6,285 bases of DNA, from the NCBI GenBank assembly GCA_011620145.1, contig WOZT01000184.1:1-6285 (forward strand), in the 5' to 3' direction. This document shows positions 1-6,285 of this stretch, piece after piece. The position numbers and the translations under genes are program-made. This DNA is from Gammaproteobacteria bacterium. Lineage in GTDB: Bacteria; Pseudomonadota; Gammaproteobacteria; UBA5335. Under the pieces are notes generated by a model. That model made no database searches. It saw only the letters and a list, made by a program, of their open reading frames with translations, and was not told the origin of the DNA. Numbering within the stretch: position 1 is the first letter of the stretch; each line of letters starts with the position of its first letter.

Positions 1-267
1 GTCACCCAGGATTTTCTGTTCGGCTTTGTCACCCTGGAAGATCTGGTATTTGGCGCCCATTCGGACCTGGTGGTGGATCCGTCCGAGGAGCGCCTGAAAA
101 GCGAGTTTGCCGGCGTCGACCGCAGCCATGTCCCGCTGCATGCGCTGATTCGCATCGATGAGGTTGCCCAACAAGGCGTGGCCCGCATCACCTCCCTCGA
201 CGGCAATGTGACGCCGTTTCCCGGACCGTTCTACCACAATCCGGGCAGCGGCCCCGGCCGCCGCTGA
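1..267 (+). CDS. DUF1820-like protein, C-terminal part (5' end outside window)
   Basis: The frame is open from the first base and ends at TGA 265-267, leaving 88 residues of a protein whose start lies upstream. The methionine at position 70 is internal, because the reading before it (VTQDFLFGFVTLEDLVFG) is coherent protein and matches the family. The segment VVDPSEERLKSEFAGVDRSH followed by VPLHALIRIDEV and, later, VTPFPGPFY is the pattern I recall for DUF1820 proteins, small soluble proteins of about 100-110 residues found mainly in gammaproteobacteria. If so, only some 15-25 residues are missing. The tail (NPGSGPGRR) is glycine- and proline-rich and probably disordered. No biochemical function is known to me and there is no catalytic motif or membrane segment. 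It is followed after 14 bases by the metallo-hydrolase gene in the same direction. The family assignment is from memory of the motif and is fairly confident; a function is not assigned. Confidence 0.75.
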   Translation, partial: VTQDFLFGFVTLEDLVFGAHSDLVVDPSEERLKSEFAGVDRSHVPLHALIRIDEVAQQGVARITSLDGNVTPFPGPFYHNPGSGPGRR

Positions 268-281
268 GTCTCCGGCGCCCG

Positions 282-1061
282 ATGAGCGGTTTGCGTTTCG
301 CCACCCTCGGCAGCGGCAGCCGGGGCAATGCCACGGTGGTGGCCTGTGGCCGGACGGTGGTCCTGATGGACTGCGGCTTTGCCGTCAATGAAACGCTGCG
401 GCGCCTGGCGGTGCTGGGGCTTACGGGGGAGAGCCTGTGCGCCATCGTGGTGACCCATGAGCATGGCGACCACATGGGTGGCGTGGCGCGGCTGGCGCGG
501 CGTTTCGGCCTGCCGGTATGGCTGACGGCAGGCACGTACCGGGGCGCCGGGGCGCCGCGGCTGCCCGAGGTGAATTTGTTCAATCCCCATGAGCCCTTCG
601 CCATCCAGGATCTGTCGATCCATCCCTACCCGGTGCCCCACGATGCCCGCGAACCCTGCCAGTTCGTGTTTTCCGACGGCGCCATGCGCCTGGGCGTGCT
701 GAGCGATGCCGGTCATGTCACCCCCCACATGCAGCGCAGCCTGGACGGCCTGGACGCCCTGATGCTGGAATTCAACCACGATCCCGATTTGTTGGCCCGC
801 GGCCCCTACCCGCCGGAATTGCAGGCGCGGGTGGGTGGACGGCTGGGGCATTTGAACAACGGCCAGGCCGTGCAATTGCTGGAGAGCCTCGATAGAGGGG
901 CGCTCCAGCATCTGATTGCCGGGCACATCAGCGAAAAGAACAACTCGCCGGCGCATGTGCGCGAGGCCGTGGCACACCGGTTGCCCGCCGAAGCTGCGGC
1001 GCTGGTGCTGGCGCCCCAGGAACAGGGCCTGGGCTGGCACGATATCCGTCCACGCCTGTGA
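282..1061 (+). CDS. WalJ/YycJ-like MBL-fold metallo-hydrolase
   Basis: This gene encodes a complete 259-residue protein of the metallo-beta-lactamase fold, about the usual length for the YycJ/WalJ group. The N-terminus ([17 protein letters not shown], residues 4-20) is the typical first strand and glycine-serine loop of that group. The metal-binding motif THEHGDH lies at residues 58-64. Further likely ligands are D142 in the SDAGH segment and H215 in [10 protein letters not shown], a family-typical C-terminal motif; the EFNHD segment (163-167) is also characteristic. There is no signal peptide or membrane helix, so it should be cytoplasmic. Relatives are thought to be di-metal phosphodiesterases or nucleases: in Firmicutes the gene sits in the walRK operon, and an exonuclease role in DNA repair has been proposed. 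Here that operon is absent. The ATG at 282 fits the conserved N-terminus, although I see no strong Shine-Dalgarno sequence. Its stop is 32 bases before the preferred purL start. The fold is very secure; substrate is unknown. Confidence 0.9.
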   Translation: MSGLRFATLGSGSRGNATVVACGRTVVLMDCGFAVNETLRRLAVLGLTGESLCAIVVTHEHGDHMGGVARLARRFGLPVWLTAGTYRGAGAPRLPEVNLFNPHEPFAIQDLSIHPYPVPHDAREPCQFVFSDGAMRLGVLSDAGHVTPHMQRSLDGLDALMLEFNHDPDLLARGPYPPELQARVGGRLGHLNNGQAVQLLESLDRGALQHLIAGHISEKNNSPAHVREAVAHRLPAEAAALVLAPQEQGLGWHDIRPRL

Positions 1062-1080
1062 GCAGGCCGCGAGCTTTCAT

Positions 1081-1085
1081 GAGGA
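1081..1085 (+). promoter_or_regulatory. Ribosome binding site deciding the purL start
   Basis: GAGGA at 1081-1085 lies eight bases before the ATG at 1094, an ideal spacing. Neither the GTG at 1058 nor the ATG at 1079 in the same frame has a comparable Shine-Dalgarno sequence. The site therefore favours translation from 1094. Confidence 0.6.
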
Positions 1086-1093
1086 CCGTCCCC

Positions 1094-4000
1094 ATGCGCA
1101 TCATCAATGGATCCACGGCCTTCTCGCCGTTCCGCCTGGACAAGCTGCTACACAAAGTGCGCGGCCACTGCCCCGCCGTCACGGCGCTCGCGGCCCATTA
1201 CACCTATCTGGTGGAATTGACGGCGCCGCTCGACCCGGACGCCGGCGCCCTGCTGGAACGCCTGCTGGACGCGGTTCCCGATGCCCCCTCGCCCATCGGC
1301 ACACGACCGGTCTGGATCATTCCCCGCGCCGGCACGGTGTCCCCCTGGTGCAGCAAGGCCACCGACATCGCGCGTGGCTGCGGACTCGGCGCGGTGCGAC
1401 GCATCGAGCGGGCGATCCGCATCGATCTCGCCGGATTGCCCACGGATCAGACGCCGCAGGATGCGCTGGGGGAGACCCTGCACGACCGCTTGACGCAGAC
1501 GCTGATCGACCGCATCGAAGACGCCGAGGCGCTGTTGTTCCGCCATCCCGATCCCGCCCCGCTGCGGGAGGTGGATCTTCTGACGGGTGGGCGCGCCGCA
1601 CTGGAGGCCGCCAATCGCGACTGGGGGCTGGCCCTGGCCGAGGACGAAATCGATTATCTGGCGGACAGCTTCCGGAAGCTGGGGCGCAACCCCAGCGATG
1701 TGGAACTGATGATGTTTGCCCAGGCAAATTCGGAGCATTGCCGCCACAAGATCTTCAACGCCAGCTGGGAGATCGATGGGCAGGCCATGCCCCACTCGCT
1801 GTTTGGCATGATCCGCAACACCTACGCCCATCGCAGCGCAGGCGTCCTCTCGGCCTATCGGGATAACTCGGCGGTGATCGAGGGATCGCAGGCGGCGCGC
1901 TTCTACCCCGACCCCGAGAACCAGGCTTACCGCGCAAGCGAGGAAGCAGTGGATCTGTTGATGAAGGTGGAAACCCACAACCACCCCACCGCCATCGCGC
2001 CCTTCCCCGGCGCCGCCACCGGGGCGGGTGGGGAAATCCGTGACGAAGGCGCCACCGGCCGCGGCGCCCATCCCAAGGCGGGCCTCACCGGCTTTGCCGT
2101 GTCCAACCTGCGCCTGCCCGGCCTGCCGCGTCCCTGGGAAGTGGATCACGGCCGCCCGCCGCACATCGCCTCGGCGCTGGACATCATGCTGGCTGGCCCG
2201 CTGGGTGGGGCCGCTTTCAACAATGAATTCGGGCGACCCAATCTGGCCGGCTTCTTCCGCAGCTATGAGCAGCGCGTGGCGCGCCCCCAGGGTCCGGAAG
2301 TACGCGGTTACCACAAGCCCATCATGCTGGCGGGTGGCATGGGCAACATCCGCCGCGATCATGTGGAGAAGCTGTCCATCCCGCCGGGCGCCGCCATCGT
2401 GGTGCTGGGGGGGCCGGCCCTGCTGCTGGGTCTGGGCGGTGGCGCGGCGTCCAGCATGAGCAGCGGCCAGAGCCAGGCGGCGCTGGATTTCGCCTCGGTG
2501 CAGCGTGACAACCCGGAAATGGAGCGCCGCTGCCAGGAAGTGATCGACCAGTGCTGGCAGCGCGGCGCAGCCAATCCCATCCTCTCGATCCACGATGTGG
2601 GCGCGGGCGGGCTGTCCAACGCTTTGCCCGAGCTGGTCCATGACAGCGAACGCGGTGGAGATTTCCAGTTGCGGGCCATTCCCAGCGACGATCCCGGCAT
2701 GTCGCCGATGGAAATCTGGTGCAACGAGGCCCAGGAACGCTATGTGCTGGCCATCGACCCGGCGCACCTGCCCACCTTCGTCGCCCTGTGCGAGCGGGAA
2801 TCCTGTCCCTATGCCGTGGTGGGCACGGCTACCGCAGCACCGCATCTGACCCTTGCGGATGCGCATTTTCACAATCGGCCCATCGATCTGCCCTTGTCGG
2901 TTCTGCTGGGCAAGCCACCGCGTATGCACCGGCAGGCGACAACACTGGGCCTGGATCGGGATGCGGGTGTTCGGGAAGACCACAGCTTGCGCCAGGTCGA
3001 TCTGGCTGAAGCCGCGTCCCGGCTGTTGACCCTGCCCACCATCGCCGACAAAAGCTTCCTGATCACCATCGGCGATCGCACCGTGGGCGGGCTCACGGTG
3101 CGCGACCAGATGGTGGGTCCCTGGCAGGTGCCCGTCGCGGACTGCGCCATCACCACGACCGCCTATACCGGCTGGACGGGGGAGGCCATGGCCCTGGGCG
3201 AACGCAGCCCGGTCGCCTTGATCGATGCGGCCGCAGCCGCCCGCCTGGCGGTCGGCGAAGCCCTCACCAACCTGGCCGCAGCGGCGATCCCCGATACCCA
3301 TCAGGTGGTGTTGTCTGCCAATTGGATGGCCGCCGCCGGCCACCCCGGCGAGGACGCGGCGTTGTACGAGGCGGTCCGGGCGGTGGGCCTGGAACTGTGT
3401 CCTGCGCTGGACATCACCATCCCCGTGGGCAAGGACTCGTTGTCGATGAAAACGGTCTGGCGCGAGGCAGACCAAACCCGCAGCGTCACCTCGCCCCTGT
3501 CACTGATCGTGACCGCCTTTGCCACCGTGCCCGACGTGCGCCACCATCTCACGCCCGAACTGCGTCACGATGCCGGCCCCAGCGTGCTGCTCCTCATCGA
3601 CCTGGGCGCGGGTCGCCAACGTCTGGGCGGATCCTGCCTGGCGCAGGTCTTCGGGCAGGTGGGCGGGGTTCCGCCCGACGTGGATGATCCGGCGCGGCTG
3701 CGTGCCTTCGTGCGTGTGATCCATGAACTGGCGACGCAGAACAAACTGCTGGCCTATCACGATTGCTCCGACGGCGGGCTGTTTGTCACCCTGACGGAAA
3801 TGGCGTTTGCCGGGGGCTGTGGGCTCAATATCGATCTCGCCCCATTGGGCGCAGACCTTGTCGGTGCCCTGTTTGCCGAGGAGCTGGGCGCGGTGGTTCA
3901 GATTCGCACCGCAGACCGGGCGATGGTGGAAGCGACCCTGGCGCGAGCAGGCCTCGCTGCACAGACGCACGCCATTGGCATACCTCAGCCGGGGCGTTCG

Positions 4001-4981
4001 CTGCGCTTTCACACGGGCGGGCGGACGGTTCTTGAAGGGGACCGCGTCGACTGGCGTCGGCTGTGGTCACAAACCAGTTTCACCCTGCAGGCGCTGCGCG
4101 ATGACCCTGACTGCGCCCAGGAGGCCTATGACGCCATTTTGGATCCTGGCGATCCGGGGCTCGACGCGCTGCACCTGCCGGCGATGCCGCCTCTGGCCGC
4201 CCCCCGTGTTGGCGGCGCCCGCCCGCGGGTGGCCATCCTGCGCGAGCAAGGGGTGAACGGTCAGGTGGAGATGGCGGCAGCCTTCGATCGCGCCGGCTTC
4301 GCGGCCGTCGATGTGCACATGAACGATTTGTTGAGCGGCCGGGTCTCACTCGCGGACTTCCACGGGCTTGCGGCCTGTGGCGGTTTCTCGTTCGGCGACG
4401 TGCTGGGGGCAGGCGGCGGCTGGGCCAAACGCATCCTGTTCAATGCCCAATTGCGTGATATGTTCCAGGCCTTCTTCGAGCGATCCGACCGCTTTTCCTT
4501 GGGGGTCTGCAATGGCTGCCAGATGCTCTCCCAACTCAAGACGCTGATTCCCGGCGCTGCGCACTGGCCGCGCTTCCTGCGCAATCGCTCGGAACAATTC
4601 GAGGCGCGCTTGAGCCTGGTGGAAGTGACGGCTTCGCCTTCCCTGTTCCTGCGCGACCTGGCCGGCGCCCGTCTGCCCATCGCCGTGGCCCATGGGGAGG
4701 GGCGCGTCAGCTTCGAGCATCCCGCAGATGCCACCAGCGCCCATGTTGCCCTGCGTTATATCGACGCCGCGGGGCAACCGGCGCAACGCTACCCGGCCAA
4801 TCCCAATGGATCTCCAGAGGGCATCACAGGCCTGACCACCGACGATGGTCGGGTCACGATCCTGATGCCGCATCCCGAACGGGTGATCCGCAGCGTCAAC
4901 CTGTCGTGGCATCCCCGTGATTGGCCGGAAGACAGCCCGTGGCTGCGCATGTTCCAGAATGCCCGGGCCTGGGTGGATTGA
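1094..4981 (+). CDS. purL: Phosphoribosylformylglycinamidine synthase, single-chain (FGAR amidotransferase)
   Basis: PurL converts FGAR, glutamine and ATP to FGAM, glutamate, ADP and phosphate, the fourth step of de novo purine synthesis, in the cytoplasm. From ATG 1094 the protein is 1295 residues, the same length as I recall for Escherichia coli PurL. The order is: N-terminal PurS-like domain ([19 protein letters not shown]); linker with [22 protein letters not shown] at 212-218; first AIRS-type domain with KVETHNHP (291-298) and [30 protein letters not shown] around 535-549; second AIRS-like half with [12 protein letters not shown] (from 743) and GKDS (779-782); and a C-terminal class I glutaminase domain from about 1044. 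The glutaminase triad is intact: Cys1139 in GVCNGCQM, His1260 and Glu1262 in PHPER. The frame can extend to GTG 1058, overlapping the upstream stop as GTGA, but the start was set at 1094 by the ribosome site and homology. No PurR-like operator was recognised upstream. Nothing is missing or frameshifted. Identification is essentially certain; only the start is open. Confidence 0.98.
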   Translation: MRIINGSTAFSPFRLDKLLHKVRGHCPAVTALAAHYTYLVELTAPLDPDAGALLERLLDAVPDAPSPIGTRPVWIIPRAGTVSPWCSKATDIARGCGLGAVRRIERAIRIDLAGLPTDQTPQDALGETLHDRLTQTLIDRIEDAEALLFRHPDPAPLREVDLLTGGRAALEAANRDWGLALAEDEIDYLADSFRKLGRNPSDVELMMFAQANSEHCRHKIFNASWEIDGQAMPHSLFGMIRNTYAHRSAGVLSAYRDNSAVIEGSQAARFYPDPENQAYRASEEAVDLLMKVETHNHPTAIAPFPGAATGAGGEIRDEGATGRGAHPKAGLTGFAVSNLRLPGLPRPWEVDHGRPPHIASALDIMLAGPLGGAAFNNEFGRPNLAGFFRSYEQRVARPQGPEVRGYHKPIMLAGGMGNIRRDHVEKLSIPPGAAIVVLGGPALLLGLGGGAASSMSSGQSQAALDFASVQRDNPEMERRCQEVIDQCWQRGAANPILSIHDVGAGGLSNALPELVHDSERGGDFQLRAIPSDDPGMSPMEIWCNEAQERYVLAIDPAHLPTFVALCERESCPYAVVGTATAAPHLTLADAHFHNRPIDLPLSVLLGKPPRMHRQATTLGLDRDAGVREDHSLRQVDLAEAASRLLTLPTIADKSFLITIGDRTVGGLTVRDQMVGPWQVPVADCAITTTAYTGWTGEAMALGERSPVALIDAAAAARLAVGEALTNLAAAAIPDTHQVVLSANWMAAAGHPGEDAALYEAVRAVGLELCPALDITIPVGKDSLSMKTVWREADQTRSVTSPLSLIVTAFATVPDVRHHLTPELRHDAGPSVLLLIDLGAGRQRLGGSCLAQVFGQVGGVPPDVDDPARLRAFVRVIHELATQNKLLAYHDCSDGGLFVTLTEMAFAGGCGLNIDLAPLGADLVGALFAEELGAVVQIRTADRAMVEATLARAGLAAQTHAIGIPQPGRSLRFHTGGRTVLEGDRVDWRRLWSQTSFTLQALRDDPDCAQEAYDAILDPGDPGLDALHLPAMPPLAAPRVGGARPRVAILREQGVNGQVEMAAAFDRAGFAAVDVHMNDLLSGRVSLADFHGLAACGGFSFGDVLGAGGGWAKRILFNAQLRDMFQAFFERSDRFSLGVCNGCQMLSQLKTLIPGAAHWPRFLRNRSEQFEARLSLVEVTASPSLFLRDLAGARLPIAVAHGEGRVSFEHPADATSAHVALRYIDAAGQPAQRYPANPNGSPEGITGLTTDDGRVTILMPHPERVIRSVNLSWHPRDWPEDSPWLRMFQNARAWVD

Positions 4982-5008
4982 CCGGGGTGTCCCGGCACCA
5001 GGAATGCC

Positions 5009-5026
5009 AAAAAGCCTCATGCGCTT
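5009..5026 (-). terminator. Weak candidate terminator for the small minus-strand gene
   Basis: Read on the minus strand, AAGC (5026-5023), a seven-base loop and GCTT (5015-5012) form a short stem that runs into five T residues (5013-5009). It lies 15 bases beyond the stop of the small membrane protein gene. The T-run is right for an intrinsic terminator, but a four-base stem is weaker than usual. It sits in the 60-base convergent gap after purL, where a terminator would be expected. Confidence 0.25.
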
Positions 5027-5041
5027 GAAAAGATGGCAATT

Positions 5042-5305
5042 TCAGTTGCTGTCATGATGGAGCTTGTAGCCCCAGAGGCCCAAAAACAGGAATGTGCCGC
5101 CCAGGATGAAAGCCAATTGCAGCTGGGGATCCGCTTGAGAGGTGAGCAAGTAGGCGATCATGCGCCCCCCGGGAGGCAGAATCGCTGAATAATAAATGGC
5201 GATCAGGCAAAGGCCCAGGCCCAAAACCAGAAACCGGCGGCGGTGCTCGATCAGAACCCGGTTCTTTGCAGCCCACCAGCGCCACACACGCTTTTCCTCC
5301 GCCAT
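5042..5305 (-). CDS. Small membrane protein with two predicted helices, function unknown
   Basis: This minus-strand gene encodes 87 residues. I do not recognise the family. The N-terminus is strongly basic and tryptophan-rich (KRVWRWWAAKNR, then HRRR at 21-24). It is followed by a hydrophobic helix at about 25-44 (FLVLGLGLCLIAIYYSAILP), a loop at 45-61 with PPGGR and TSQADPQ, and a second helix at about 62-82 ending WGYKLHH. By the positive-inside rule both ends should be cytoplasmic, making an inner-membrane hairpin. No signal peptidase site or catalytic motif is seen. The ATG (complement of 5303-5305) has an AAGGA ribosome site seven bases upstream, which supports a real gene. It converges on purL and diverges from the methyltransferase, so the regulatory region on its 5' side could serve both. 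The coherent amphipathic and hydrophobic pattern argues that this frame, rather than the overlapping minus-strand frame at 5052-5324, is the coding one. It is probably a real gene; its role is not assigned. Confidence 0.7.
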   Translation of the reverse strand: MAEEKRVWRWWAAKNRVLIEHRRRFLVLGLGLCLIAIYYSAILPPGGRMIAYLLTSQADPQLQLAFILGGTFLFLGLWGYKLHHDSN

Positions 5306-5312
5306 TTCGACA

Positions 5313-5317
5313 TCCTT
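5313..5317 (-). promoter_or_regulatory. Ribosome binding site of the small membrane protein gene
   Basis: The plus-strand bases TCCTT are AAGGA on the minus strand, seven bases before the ATG at 5305-5303. This is a good Shine-Dalgarno match and spacing, and it is the main non-protein evidence that the 87-residue frame is translated from this start. Confidence 0.6.
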
Positions 5318-5361
5318 GCCTCATTCATCGCGCCCAGACGAGAGCGGCCGATTTTCTTCAC

Positions 5362-5377
5362 GTGATCTATTTATCAC
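5362..5377. promoter_or_regulatory. GTGAT-N6-ATCAC dyad, possible operator
   Basis: GTGAT (5362-5366) and ATCAC (5373-5377) form a perfect five-base inverted repeat around an A/T-rich six-base centre (CTATTT). Such dyads are typical of dimeric regulator sites. The half-sites resemble those of the CRP/FNR superfamily, but the spacing is two bases wider than in the canonical sites (TGTGA-N6-TCACA, TTGAT-N4-ATCAA), so I do not name the regulator. It lies upstream of the rightward promoter, with its centre near -47 from the estimated start point, a position compatible with activation. It also lies 57 bases from the start codon of the leftward gene. Confidence 0.35.
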
Positions 5378-5378
5378 A

Positions 5379-5438
5379 TTTCAGATCGGCCTCGGATCCC
5401 CTGCTATACTTCATCGTCATTACACGGATGATCTGAAA
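5379..5438. repeat. Perfect 9-base inverted repeat flanking the promoter core
   Basis: TTTCAGATC at 5379-5387 is the exact reverse complement of GATCTGAAA at 5430-5438, with 42 bases between the arms. The -10 element at 5405-5410 is between them, and the right arm ends five bases before the methyltransferase ATG. Arm centres are 51 bases apart, close to five turns of B-DNA, so both arms could face the same side of the helix. The left arm lies upstream of the estimated transcription start, so this is more likely a pair of protein-binding half-sites, or chance, than an RNA hairpin. Confidence 0.4.
5380..5410 (+). promoter_or_regulatory. Predicted promoter of the methyltransferase gene (extended -10)
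   Basis: TATACT at 5405-5410 is preceded by TG at 5402-5403, giving the extended -10 form TGCTATACT, one base from the TATAAT consensus. A weak -35 (TTCAGA, 5380-5385) sits 19 bases upstream, longer than optimal, but an extended -10 tolerates a poor -35. Transcription would start near 5417, giving a leader of about 27 bases before the ATG at 5444. This short A/T-rich stretch is in contrast to the GC-rich genes around it. No experimental support is available. Confidence 0.5.
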
Positions 5439-5443
5439 ACGGT

Positions 5444-6285
5444 ATGGATACCCAACAGCAAGCCATCCTGGATTATTACCGGGAAAGTCACATCGATTAC
5501 CAGATGATATGGGGCACGTTCCGCCACCTGGGGCTGCACTATGGCTATCACGACGCTGAACACCCTGGGCACAATGCCGCCGTCCTGAACATGAATCGAC
5601 AGGTGGCCCGGCACTTGGCCGTGCAACCTGGCCATCGGCTGGTGGATGCAGGCTGCGGTATCGGCGGAACCAGCATCTGGATGGCCCAGCAATGTGGCGC
5701 CGATGTCACGGGTGTCAACATCTCCCCCGAACAATTGGCCCATGCCGAGCGCCTGACGCGCAAACGCGGCCTGGCGCAACAGGTTCGCTTTGTCCAGCGC
5801 AGTTATACCGATACCGGTCTGCCGGAGGGCCAGTTCGACGGAATCTACGGCATGGAAAGCGTTAGCTATACCCTCGACAAGCGCGATTTCATCCGTGAGG
5901 CCTACCGATTGCTCAAGCCCGGCGGGCGCCTGGTCATCACCGACGGATTCATGAACGACACGGCCTTCCCCGAGCATCTGCGAGAGGATTACCGGCGCTG
6001 GCTGGATGGCTGGGCGGTGGACAATCTCGCAGGCGTCAATCAGTTTCAGCAGGATCTGGCGGCTACCGGTTTCAGTGAGATTCAATTCGAAGACGCTTTT
6101 GCACGGGTTCTTCCCTCTTCACGACGCATGCACATCGCTGCCAAATATTCTTATCTCGGTGGCAAGCTGCTGGAAAAGCTGCACATTCGCACCCCGATCC
6201 AGACGCGAAACATCGTCGCCGCCAAGCTGCAATACCCCTGCCTCATTGGCCGCGCCTGGGTCTACGGTATCGTCAGCGCCATCAA
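5444..6285 (+). CDS. Class I SAM-dependent methyltransferase, sterol/tocopherol-methyltransferase-like (3' end outside window)
   Basis: From ATG 5444 the frame stays open to the window edge, giving 280 residues with the stop outside. The SAM-binding Rossmann core is clear: motif I VDAGCGIGGTS at 67-77, an acidic/polar end of strand 2 at VTGVNISPEQL (88-98), FDGIYGMESVSYT (131-143) as the motif II region, and LLKPGGRLVITDGF (156-169) as motif III. The N-terminal extension (ILDYYRESHIDYQ then HLGLHYGYHD and LNMNR, residues 8-52) is the lead-in I associate with the sterol C-24 and gamma-tocopherol methyltransferase branch and its bacterial relatives. That suggests a lipid or isoprenoid-like small-molecule acceptor, but the substrate cannot be read from sequence. 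The C-terminal part from about 225 (KLLEKLHIRTPIQTRN) is probably acceptor-binding. There is no signal peptide. No good Shine-Dalgarno site precedes the ATG; the start rests on the conserved N-terminus and promoter distance. It is monocistronic as far as visible and diverges from the small membrane protein gene. Confidence 0.88.
   Translation, partial: MDTQQQAILDYYRESHIDYQMIWGTFRHLGLHYGYHDAEHPGHNAAVLNMNRQVARHLAVQPGHRLVDAGCGIGGTSIWMAQQCGADVTGVNISPEQLAHAERLTRKRGLAQQVRFVQRSYTDTGLPEGQFDGIYGMESVSYTLDKRDFIREAYRLLKPGGRLVITDGFMNDTAFPEHLREDYRRWLDGWAVDNLAGVNQFQQDLAATGFSEIQFEDAFARVLPSSRRMHIAAKYSYLGGKLLEKLHIRTPIQTRNIVAAKLQYPCLIGRAWVYGIVSAI

Noticed and set aside
231..1040. A 269-codon minus-strand open frame opposite the metallo-hydrolase.
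   Set aside because: The plus-strand frame carries THEHGDH and other conserved MBL motifs. The minus-strand product has none and a biased Gln/His/Arg composition.
916..1866. A 316-codon plus-strand frame spanning the hydrolase/purL junction.
   Set aside because: It overlaps two well-supported genes in another frame, and its product is Arg/Pro/Gly-rich without recognisable motifs.
1148..3475. A 775-codon open frame on the minus strand, antisense to purL.
   Set aside because: It is fully covered by the unmistakable purL reading frame. Its product is rich in Arg, Gln, His and Gly with no domain pattern, as expected for the antisense shadow of a high-GC gene.
4982..4995. CCGGG-GTGT-CCCGG hairpin immediately after the purL stop, considered as the purL terminator.
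   Set aside because: The stem is only five base pairs and no T-run follows on the plus strand, so it lacks the second half of an intrinsic terminator signal.
5052..5324. A 90-codon minus-strand frame overlapping the small membrane protein gene.
   Set aside because: Its composition is Gly/Pro/Arg/Ser-rich without hydrophobic segments, whereas the other frame shows two clean helices, a basic N-terminus and a properly spaced ribosome site.
5420..6085. A 221-codon minus-strand frame opposite the methyltransferase.
   Set aside because: The plus-strand frame has a complete SAM-binding motif series and is open to the window edge; the minus-strand frame has no recognisable features and crosses the predicted promoter region.

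Overview
The window looks like a high-GC chromosomal segment from a proteobacterium, most likely a gammaproteobacterium. The main evidence is a single-chain, about 1295-residue 'large' PurL with very high similarity to the enterobacterial enzyme, together with a DUF1820-type gene, a family I know mainly from gammaproteobacteria. No genus can be fixed from the sequence. I see no mobile elements, tRNA, rRNA, CRISPR array, integrase or phage genes. It reads as ordinary core-genome sequence with a less familiar right-hand end.

Layout, left to right. Positions 1-267 (+) hold the C-terminal end of a small DUF1820-like protein whose start is outside the window. After a 14-base gap, 282-1061 (+) encodes a complete WalJ/YycJ-like metallo-beta-lactamase-fold hydrolase. 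The next gene, purL (1094-4981, +), begins 32 bases later and fills most of the window. It encodes phosphoribosylformylglycinamidine synthase, the fourth step of de novo purine synthesis, with an intact glutaminase domain. These three genes are co-directional and closely packed and may share a transcript, although only purL has a clear pathway.

A 60-base convergent gap separates purL from a small minus-strand gene (5042-5305) encoding an 87-residue protein with two predicted membrane helices and no recognised function. A 138-base divergent intergenic region (5306-5443) follows. It contains an extended -10 promoter pointing right, a GTGAT-N6-ATCAC dyad, and a perfect 9-base inverted repeat whose arms lie on either side of the promoter core. 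The window ends inside a class I SAM-dependent methyltransferase gene (5444 to beyond 6285, +), which resembles the sterol/tocopherol methyltransferase branch of the family.

I did not find a convincing new multi-gene system. The parts most worth a second look are the divergent regulatory region, the unassigned methyltransferase and the small membrane protein beside it.
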